DNA from: an uncultured bacterium | GTDB lineage: Bacteria; Patescibacteriota; Minisyncoccia; Phycocordibacterales; UBA5272 | Direction: 5' to 3' | NCBI GenBank assembly: GCA_903834855.1 | Contig: CAILKS010000084.1 | Location: 1 to 10,226 of the forward strand | DNA: 10,226 nt | In this document: in pieces, positions 5,587 through 10,226 of the stretch | Numbering within the stretch: the first letter of the stretch is position 1 | Layout: every line of letters starts with the position of its first letter | The notes under the pieces: model-generated | Seen by the model: the letters and a program-made list of their open reading frames with translations, nothing else | Database searches by the model: none | Told to the model about the DNA's origin: nothing | Translations under genes and position numbers: made by a program

Positions 5587-5626
5587 TAACGATATTTTCC
5601 CCACAAGGAACTTATCGTTATTTTTT
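5587..5626 (+). terminator. Intrinsic terminator of the orphan gene
   Basis: TAACGATA (5587-5594) pairs with TATCGTTA (5613-5620), extended inside by TTCC/GGAA, and is followed at once by six Ts (5621-5626). It cleanly separates the orphan gene from the cysteine desulfurase. Confidence 0.8.
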
Positions 5627-5667
5627 ATGTTAATTTATATTTTATATGATAGAGTAAAGTTATAATT

Positions 5668-6930
5668 ATGGTTTTTTCTTTTTTAAAACAAAAATCAAAT
5701 AGAGTTTATTTGGATAATGCTGGAGCGACAGAGATTGGAGCGCGCGCGGAGCACGCGCTCACTGAAGCACTTTTCATATATGGCAATCCTTCAGCAATTC
5801 ACAAAGAGGGTGACATAGCTTCTAGACTTTTAGATAAAGCACGAAATATTTGTGCAAAAATTTTAAATGCTCACGCTTATGAAATATATTTCGTCGGCTC
5901 CGGAACAGAATCTTGTAATCTCGCTGTATTGGGTACGTATTTTGGATTTACTAAAAACTGGAAACTGGAAACTGGAAACTCTCTTCCTCATATAATTACG
6001 AGTTCCGTCGAGCACCCTGCTGTTCTTGAGCCGATTCGTCATTTAGAAAAAGAAGGAAAAGTTCGTGTAACTTATTTACCAGTTTATGAAAATGGAATTG
6101 TAAAATTAAATGATATTCGTGAAGCTCTAACACCCGATACTATTTTAGTTTCTATAATGTATGCCAATAATGAAATTGGAACTATACAACCTGTGAAAGA
6201 AATTGGTCGTGCAATTGAAGAATGGAAAAAAGAAAATAATCGTACTCATACCGATTATCCATATTTTCATATTGATGCTTGCCAAGCTGCAAATTATTGC
6301 AATCTCGACGTTGTACGCCTACGTGCGCATTTAATGACAGTAAATAGTAGTAAATGTTATGGTCCAAAAGGAATTGCACTTTTATATAAACGTGAGGGAA
6401 TAAAAGTCGATCCTATAAATTATGGTGGTGGACAAGAACGTGGTATGCGAAGTGGGACAGAATCAGTTGCACTCGCCAGCAGCTTTGCTGAAGCATTAAC
6501 CGACAGCACAGAATTAAAAGAAAAAGAATCAGTACGTTTAAGAACTCTCCGTGATTATTTTAAAGAAGAACTTATAAAAAATATTTCCGGTATTTCTTTT
6601 TACGGCGCATTTGATGAGTATCAACTGGAAACTGGAAACTTGAAACTAAAAACTGAATTACGGTTACCAAATAATATTAATATTAGAGTGCCTGGTATTC
6701 TATCTGATGAAATGATTATTCGACTTGATACAAAAGGTTTTGCTGTATCACACAAATCAGCCTGTGCTTCATCTGAATCAGATGGAAGTTATGTTTTGGA
6801 GGCACTTGGTGCATCACGTGAAGAAGCTTTGCAAAATATTCGCATAACTCTCGGCCGCTCAACATCTAAAGTCGATCTAGATAACTTAGTAAAAGCAATT
6901 AAGGAAATAAAAGAAAAATTTGGTAAGTAA
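5668..6930 (+). CDS. Cysteine desulfurase (NifS/IscS-like, PLP-dependent)
   Basis: A 420-residue class V aminotransferase-fold enzyme that takes sulfur from cysteine as a persulfide for Fe-S clusters or tRNA thiolation. Visible features: YLDNAGAT (14-21), GSGTES, VEHPAV with His116 stacking on PLP, NNEIGTIQP, HIDACQA with Asp203 and Gln206, Lys229 in SSKCYGPKG (the PLP Schiff-base lysine; the usual preceding His is Ser), GGGQERGMRSGTE, and active Cys366 in SACASS. The start at 5668 gives a short lead-in before YLDNA; TATAAT at 5661-5666 is too close to serve this ATG, and a weak box at 5650-5655 is an alternative. Two heptad arrays are embedded in frame (residues about 95-106 and 319-331). 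No IscU or other cluster gene is next to it; sod follows 68 bp downstream without a terminator. Confidence 0.95.
   Translation: MVFSFLKQKSNRVYLDNAGATEIGARAEHALTEALFIYGNPSAIHKEGDIASRLLDKARNICAKILNAHAYEIYFVGSGTESCNLAVLGTYFGFTKNWKLETGNSLPHIITSSVEHPAVLEPIRHLEKEGKVRVTYLPVYENGIVKLNDIREALTPDTILVSIMYANNEIGTIQPVKEIGRAIEEWKKENNRTHTDYPYFHIDACQAANYCNLDVVRLRAHLMTVNSSKCYGPKGIALLYKREGIKVDPINYGGGQERGMRSGTESVALASSFAEALTDSTELKEKESVRLRTLRDYFKEELIKNISGISFYGAFDEYQLETGNLKLKTELRLPNNINIRVPGILSDEMIIRLDTKGFAVSHKSACASSESDGSYVLEALGASREEALQNIRITLGRSTSKVDLDNLVKAIKEIKEKFGK
5950..5985 (+). repeat. Heptad array E inside the cysteine desulfurase gene
   Basis: CTAAAAA, three copies of CTGGAAA and a degenerate CTCTCTT fill 5951-5985, so five 7-bp units. 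Because 21 nt is seven codons, it is read in frame as KNWKLETGNS. It falls in a segment between the GSGTES motif and the VEHPAV motif, where IscS-type enzymes have a shorter surface region. Confidence 0.8.
6624..6659 (+). repeat. Heptad array D inside the cysteine desulfurase gene
   Basis: Five units (two CTGGAAA, then CTTGAAA, CTAAAAA and CTGAATT) fill 6625-6659, encoding QLETGNLKLKTEL at about residues 319-331. The dominant unit CTGGAAA is the same as in array E, 650 bp upstream in the same gene. Confidence 0.8.
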
Positions 6931-6950
6931 TTACTGGTTTATGTTTTGTA

Positions 6951-6996
6951 TTTGTATTAAACTATCAACTACAAACTATTAACTATAAACTACCCA
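6951..6996 (+). repeat. Heptad array B directly upstream of the superoxide dismutase start
   Basis: After TTTGTATTAA (6951-6960) come five 7-bp units filling 6962-6996, from CTATCAA and CTACAAA to a C-rich last unit CTACCCA. The ATG follows 2 nt later. The array has no G, and no Shine-Dalgarno exists, so the ribosome must initiate behind an unstructured A/C/U-rich leader. Confidence 0.75.
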
Positions 6997-6998
6997 AT

Positions 6999-7559
6999 AT
7001 GTACACTCCAAAAGATTTTTCACAATTATTAGGGCTTCAAGGTTTTTCTGATGTGATGCTAAATAACCACTTCATCCTTTATCAAGGTTATGTAAAAAAT
7101 ACAAATACTTTGATGGAAAAGTTTAAGACTCTAGAAGTAGGGACGCCTGAACACGCGGAGACTCATCGCAGGTTTGGTTGGGAATGGAATGGTATGCGAT
7201 TACATGAACTATATTTTTCCAATATTATAAAAGGTGGAGTTCGTTTAAGTGAAAGATCTTTAAAACAAAAAATAGAAATGACTTGGGGTTCAGTTGAAAA
7301 CTGGCAAAAAGATTTTATTGCCATGGGATCTATGCGAGGTATTGGCTGGGTGATACTTGCTCATGATAAAGCAGAATCTAAATTATTTAATGTTTGGGTT
7401 AGTGAACATGATATGGGTCATTTAGCTGGAGCAACGCCACTTGTTGTTATGGATGTTTTTGAACATGCATATATGACAGATTATGGAATTAAGAAAGCAG
7501 ACTATATTAATGCGTTTATAATCTCCATCGATTGGCACGCTGTAGAAGAGCGGGTGTAA
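6999..7559 (+). CDS. Superoxide dismutase, Fe/Mn family
   Basis: A 186-residue enzyme that converts superoxide to oxygen and hydrogen peroxide. Predicted metal ligands are His24 (NNHFILYQGYV), His69 (RLHELYF), Asp152 and His156 (MDVFEHAYMTDYG), with the family signature DVFEHAY intact. The expected second-sphere Gln is absent; His141 in MGHLAGATPL takes the place that His holds in Sulfolobus-type enzymes (NHIAE). The usual KHH after the first ligand is LYQ, also atypical. No signal peptide, so it is cytosolic. Metal preference (Fe, Mn or either) cannot be told from sequence. It probably shares a transcript with the cysteine desulfurase, an Fe-S supply enzyme that oxidants threaten. The stop codon overlaps the palindrome at 7559-7680. 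Confidence 0.93.
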   Translation: MYTPKDFSQLLGLQGFSDVMLNNHFILYQGYVKNTNTLMEKFKTLEVGTPEHAETHRRFGWEWNGMRLHELYFSNIIKGGVRLSERSLKQKIEMTWGSVENWQKDFIAMGSMRGIGWVILAHDKAESKLFNVWVSEHDMGHLAGATPLVVMDVFEHAYMTDYGIKKADYINAFIISIDWHAVEERV

Positions 7560-7680
7560 TAAGACAATAAATTGCTTCATCTACTTTGTTGTGGAGCCTC
7601 GCGCGCTCGTCATCGTACTATTAAGTACGTCTCCTCGTGCGCACTCCACGCCTCGTATCTAAAACAATTTCTTGCCTTAT
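7559..7680. repeat. 122-bp imperfect palindrome after the superoxide dismutase gene
   Basis: The outer arms ATAAGACAATAAATTG (7559-7574) and its near-complement (7665-7680, 14 of 16 matching) enclose GTGGAG/CTCCAC (7591-7596/7643-7648), GC-rich mixed stems, and a central GTACT-ATTA-AGTAC (7615-7628). No open reading frame or terminator T-run is evident. It is much more GC-rich in the middle than its surroundings, and may act as a transcript end or be a non-autonomous repeat. Confidence 0.65.
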
Positions 7681-7704
7681 GATATAGAATCAGTTTTTAA
7701 TTAA

Positions 7705-7740
7705 AAATATAAAAATGGCCCACCGAGTACGGCGGGCCAT
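7705..7740 (-). terminator. Intrinsic terminator of the zinc-knuckle-like gene
   Basis: TGGCCC (7716-7721) with GGGCCA (7734-7739) and an inner CCG/CGG pair form a GC-rich stem with one mismatch. On the minus strand it is followed by five Ts and an AT-rich tail. It lies 13 bp past the stop codon. Confidence 0.75.
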
Positions 7741-7752
7741 AAGATTTTTGTA

Positions 7753-7959
7753 TCAGGCGTTAGCCTGTTTTATCAGATTTGTTTTTTGGGAATCTTCATT
7801 TCTGGTTGTCATTTCTCTGAAATGACAACCAGAATGATGATACATTCCATTCTCGTTCTGTGACACTGCTTGGCCAGGCTTTATATAGTCTGTACAGACA
7901 CATATTTTCCCAACAATGTCACCAGTTGCCCCAGGGGGGGCTTCTTTTACATTTATCAT
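7753..7959 (-). CDS. Small 68-residue protein with a possible zinc knuckle
   Basis: I know no named family. Residues 19-47 (ICVCTDYIKPGQAV...GMYHHSGCHF) resemble the first zinc-binding half of LIM/treble-clef knuckles, with the pattern Cys20-x-Cys22-x19-His42-x2-Cys45; the usual spacing is Cys-x2-Cys, so metal binding is only inferred. The N-terminus is Pro/Gly-rich and the C-terminal 20 residues are polar. It has a full gene apparatus: TTTACT/TATTAT promoter, AAGGAGA Shine-Dalgarno 5 nt before the ATG, and a terminator. A perfect 16-bp hairpin lies within the coding sequence, and a run of seven Cs encodes Ala7-Pro9. It is transcribed away from clpB. Base composition is richer in G and C than the neighbours. 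Confidence 0.68.
   Translation of the reverse strand: MINVKEAPPGATGDIVGKICVCTDYIKPGQAVSQNENGMYHHSGCHFREMTTRNEDSQKTNLIKQANA
7800..7834 (-). repeat. Perfect 16-bp inverted repeat inside the small gene
   Basis: The arms 7800-7815 and 7819-7834 (core GGTTGTCATTTC and complement) are separated by only 3 nt. The hairpin begins inside the His-Ser-Gly-Cys motif and covers the following ten codons, so the coding sequence after Cys45 is the reverse complement of the motif-coding sequence. Confidence 0.85.
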
Positions 7960-7987
7960 GTGGGTCTCCTTAAAATGTAACTTATAA

Positions 7988-8016
7988 ATAATAGAATATT
8001 TTTATTTTAAAGTAAA
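7988..8016 (-). promoter_or_regulatory. Promoter and leader of the zinc-knuckle-like gene
   Basis: On the minus strand, TTTACT (8016-8011) and TATTAT (7993-7988) are 17 bp apart. The leader of about 20 nt carries AAGGAGA (7971-7965), a strong Shine-Dalgarno 5 nt before the ATG. Confidence 0.65.
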
Positions 8017-8030
8017 TGAAAAAATTTTTG

Positions 8031-8059
8031 TTGACATTCATTTAGATTTCCTGTACAAA
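8031..8059 (+). promoter_or_regulatory. Distal candidate promoter for clpB
   Basis: TTGACA (8031-8036) is a perfect -35, followed after 17 bp by TACAAA (8054-8059), a four-of-six -10. If used, it would give a clpB leader of about 145 nt. It is divergent from the minus-strand promoter at 7988-8016. Confidence 0.45.
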
Positions 8060-8090
8060 AGATATATACAGTTAAGACCGACTATCCACC

Positions 8091-8120
8091 TTACCAGCAC
8101 TCCCCGAATTCTGCTACAAT
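8091..8120 (+). promoter_or_regulatory. Proximal extended -10 promoter for clpB
   Basis: TGC plus TACAAT (8115-8120) is a good extended -10, with TTACCA (8091-8096) 18 bp before as a possible -35. The resulting leader would be about 85 nt and contain the hairpin and heptad array at 8160-8211. No CIRCE operator or heat-shock sigma motif is evident. Confidence 0.55.
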
Positions 8121-8159
8121 GTAATTGTATTTAAGTATTTTATTTATTTGTATTTGAAT

Positions 8160-8211
8160 TTTTAGGTTTGTATTTTCTACAACCTAAAACCTGTAACCTA
8201 AAACCTACCCC
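8160..8211 (+). repeat. clpB leader hairpin and heptad array C
   Basis: TTTGTATTTT (8167-8176) is followed by five 7-bp units filling 8177-8211 (CTACAAC, CTAAAAC, and a last C-rich CTACCCC), which abut the clpB ATG with no gap. In addition TTTTAGGTTTGTA (8160-8172) pairs with TACAACCTAAAA (8178-8189), with one bulged T and a TTTTC loop. The copy of ACCTAAAA in the fourth unit offers an alternative pairing partner. No Shine-Dalgarno is present. Confidence 0.7.
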
Positions 8212-10226
8212 ATGCCCCCACAGTTTAATAATTTCACAACTAAAGCGAAGGAAGTCATACGTCGAGCTCATGAGCTTGCTATTGAACGTGGACAGAATCA
8301 AGTTAGCCCATTACATTTGCTTGGTGCAATTTTGGTACAAGAAGAATCACTTGTACATGCAATTCTTGAAAAATTAGACATTGATGTCATTCATTTAACT
8401 GACACTATAGTAGATGCAATAGAAGTTCCTGGTAGTTCTTCAACAATGAGTCCTTCATATCAAATGTATTTAACTCCAGAGCTTGCTATGGCGCTTGAGT
8501 CATCGTTAAAAGTGGCACAATCTCTTGGTGATGAATTTGTTTCTACTGAACATCTTTTCTTAGCACTATTAGACACAACAGGACAAGTACGCGAAATACT
8601 TGCACGTTTTAGAATAGATAAAGAAGCAGCGTACCACATATTAGAAGACCTACGTGCGCAAAATATTACAGAAGCACACAGTCCAAAGAAAAATAAAGCT
8701 CTTGTTAAATACACTCGTAATTTTACAGACTTGGCCAGAGCTGACAAATTAGATCCAGTTATCGGACGTGATACAGAAATAATGCGCTTAATGCAGATTC
8801 TTTCTCGTCGTACAAAAAATAATCCAATTTTAATTGGTGAGGCTGGAACAGGTAAGACTGCAGTTGTCGAAGGATTAGCTATTCGTATGGCAAAGGGTGA
8901 TGTGCCAGAGAGCTTAAAAAATAAAGAATTAGTTTCTCTTGATTTAGGAATGCTTATTGCCGGAACAAAATTCCGTGGAGAATTTGAAGAAAGATTAAAA
9001 GCAATAATGAAAGAAATTGAACGTTCAGAAGGAGGTATAATTCTTTTCATTGATGAAATACACACAATAGTTGGCGCAGGATCAGCTGAAGGTTCAGCTG
9101 ATGCAGCAAATTTATTAAAGCCAGCACTATCACGCGGTGAGCTTCGCGCAATAGGTGCGACAACTTTAAAAGAATATCAAAAACATATTGAAAAAGACCC
9201 AGCACTCGCAAGACGTTTTCAGCCAGTATTTATCGAAGAACCATCTGAAGAAGACGCACTCGCAATATTGCGCGGATTAAAAGAAAAGTATGAACTTTTC
9301 CATGGTGTTCGTATTACAGATGATGCACTTGTTGCGGCTGTAAATCTTTCAACTAGATATATTACAAATCGTTTTCTTCCAGACAAGGCAATTGACTTGA
9401 TTGATGAAGCTGCATCTTCACTTCGTATTGCACTTGAAAATAAGCCACCAATTTTGGATGAAGCACATCGTCGTATTATGCGTTTGGAAATTGAAAAGGA
9501 AGCTCTTACCAAAGAGTTAGTCGCGCGTGATGATGAAGAAGATAAAAAAGCTGAAAAACGTATTCGTGTAATTGAAGAAGAAATTGCAAATGTGAAAGAA
9601 AAAACTCGTGAGCTTGAATTGAAATGGGAAAATGAAAAAAAGATTTTAGGAGAAATTGGTGAACTTAAGAAATCTCTTGAATCACTTCGTACAGAATCAG
9701 ATAATGCAGAACTTCGTGCGGATTTAACTCGTGTTGCAGAAATTCGTTACGGCCAAATTCCAGAGCTCACTCGCCAATTAAATGAAAGAATAGAAAAATT
9801 AAAAAAGACACAAAAGAGTCGTAGAATTTTGAAAGAAGAAATTACTGAAGAAGATATTGCAGGAGTTGTTGCTCGTTGGACGGGTATTCCAGTTGTGCGA
9901 ATGCTTGAAGAGGAAGAGGAAAAGTTATCTCGTATGGAAGAAGTATTGGGTAAGCGTGTTATTGGTCAACGTGAGGCAATTACAAAAGTATCTGATGCCG
10001 TTCGTCGATCACGAGCTGGAATTAATGATCCAGAAAAACCAATTGGTTCATTTATGTTTTTGGGTCCAACAGGAGTTGGAAAAACAGAACTCACAAAAGC
10101 ACTCGCTGAGTTTATGTTTAATGATGAAAAAGCTTTGATCAAAGTTGATATGAGTGAATATATGGAAAGACATTCCACTTCTAAATTGATTGGTTCACCA
10201 CCAGGTTACGTTGGTTATGAAGAAGC
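8212..10226 (+). CDS. clpB: ClpB-type AAA+ disaggregase (3' end outside window)
   Basis: 671 codons are visible of a protein that should be about 850-900 residues. ClpB forms hexamers that pull polypeptides from aggregates, working with DnaK. The N-domain has two Clp repeats (about 1-150). AAA-1 has Walker A GEAGTGKT (209-216), Walker B ending Asp281-Glu282 and the LARRF arginine-finger region. A long coiled-coil middle domain of about 120 residues (roughly 410-530) starts near LDEAHRRIMRLEIEKEAL and favours ClpB over ClpC. AAA-2 has Walker A GPTGVGKT (618-625). The sequence ends at PPGYVGYEE. The start is the only ATG at the expected N-terminus (PPQFNNFTTKAKEV) and abuts heptad array C. Regulation may involve the leader hairpin; no CIRCE site was found. 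Confidence 0.95.
   Translation, partial: MPPQFNNFTTKAKEVIRRAHELAIERGQNQVSPLHLLGAILVQEESLVHAILEKLDIDVIHLTDTIVDAIEVPGSSSTMSPSYQMYLTPELAMALESSLKVAQSLGDEFVSTEHLFLALLDTTGQVREILARFRIDKEAAYHILEDLRAQNITEAHSPKKNKALVKYTRNFTDLARADKLDPVIGRDTEIMRLMQILSRRTKNNPILIGEAGTGKTAVVEGLAIRMAKGDVPESLKNKELVSLDLGMLIAGTKFRGEFEERLKAIMKEIERSEGGIILFIDEIHTIVGAGSAEGSADAANLLKPALSRGELRAIGATTLKEYQKHIEKDPALARRFQPVFIEEPSEEDALAILRGLKEKYELFHGVRITDDALVAAVNLSTRYITNRFLPDKAIDLIDEAASSLRIALENKPPILDEAHRRIMRLEIEKEALTKELVARDDEEDKKAEKRIRVIEEEIANVKEKTRELELKWENEKKILGEIGELKKSLESLRTESDNAELRADLTRVAEIRYGQIPELTRQLNERIEKLKKTQKSRRILKEEITEEDIAGVVARWTGIPVVRMLEEEEEKLSRMEEVLGKRVIGQREAITKVSDAVRRSRAGINDPEKPIGSFMFLGPTGVGKTELTKALAEFMFNDEKALIKVDMSEYMERHSTSKLIGSPPGYVGYEE

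Noticed and set aside
5231..5604. Minus-strand frames overlapping the orphan gene (5231-5512 and 5353-5604)
   Set aside because: They lack a promoter and Shine-Dalgarno, and oppose a plus-strand frame that has promoter, SD and terminator.
5661..5666. Perfect TATAAT as the cysteine desulfurase -10 box
   Set aside because: Only one base separates it from the ATG, so transcription would begin inside the gene. No alternative downstream start fits before the YLDNA motif, so I did not list it as the promoter.
8095..8104. CAGCACTCC before clpB as a CIRCE half-site
   Set aside because: It matches the TTAGCACTC half only in part, and no inverted GAGTGCTAA partner follows at the 9-bp spacing HrcA needs.
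136..8211. Heptad arrays as CRISPR-like repeats
   Set aside because: Units are 7 bp with no spacers, and no cas gene is present.
8460..9512. Long minus-strand frames opposite clpB (8460-9065 and 9219-9512)
   Set aside because: They are shadows of the clpB reading frame, Ser/Arg-rich with no motifs, while the plus strand encodes clear AAA+ motifs.

Overview
The window looks like a chromosomal piece of an ultra-small Candidate Phyla Radiation bacterium (Patescibacteria, probably Parcubacteria-like). This is an inference from several things: AT-rich genes, a short initiation factor IF-2 with almost no N-terminal domain, DUF4446 and YkgJ-type proteins, little use of Shine-Dalgarno sites, and low-complexity A/C-rich spacers before genes. 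UGA is a stop in at least four genes, so the Gracilibacteria/SR1 recoding is not in use. I could not run a database search, so the taxonomic call is tentative.

Layout, left to right. Positions 1-190 hold palindromes, a bidirectional terminator and a heptad repeat array. Next come a six-helix DUF2238/YjdF-type membrane protein (197-793) and tRNA-Leu(UAA) (837-918), whose 3' end is copied in inverted and direct form in the palindromes behind it. A two-gene operon follows: a YkgJ-like Cys-cluster protein overlapping D-Ala-D-Ala ligase (1135-2423). Convergent to it is infB-rbfA on the minus strand (4357-2434), preceded by a promoter with an inverted repeat over its -35. Next on the minus strand is a DUF4446 protein (4993-4511). 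A GC-richer 89-residue orphan ORF with its own promoter, ribosome binding site and terminator is at 5269-5538. A cysteine desulfurase and a Fe/Mn superoxide dismutase (5668-7559) are probably co-transcribed. Then come a 122-bp palindrome, a 68-residue possible zinc-knuckle protein on the minus strand (7959-7753), and the first 671 codons of clpB (8212 onward, cut by the window edge).

The recognised genes serve basic housekeeping: peptidoglycan precursor synthesis (ddl), translation initiation and 30S maturation (infB, rbfA), sulfur mobilisation, and protection from superoxide and heat (sod, clpB). No mobile element, CRISPR array or defence system is visible.

The most unusual signal is between and inside the genes. 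At least eight low-complexity arrays each consist of five 7-bp units (35 bp), mostly of the form CTNNAAA/C. Four follow the same TTTGTATT leader, two directly abut start codons, two lie in frame inside the cysteine desulfurase gene, and two face each other around a GC palindrome. Alongside these are compact GC-rich palindromes, one group built on the tRNA 3' end. Several genes have an extended -10 box so close to the ATG that their mRNAs should be leaderless or nearly so, while the two small orphan genes have strong Shine-Dalgarno sites.
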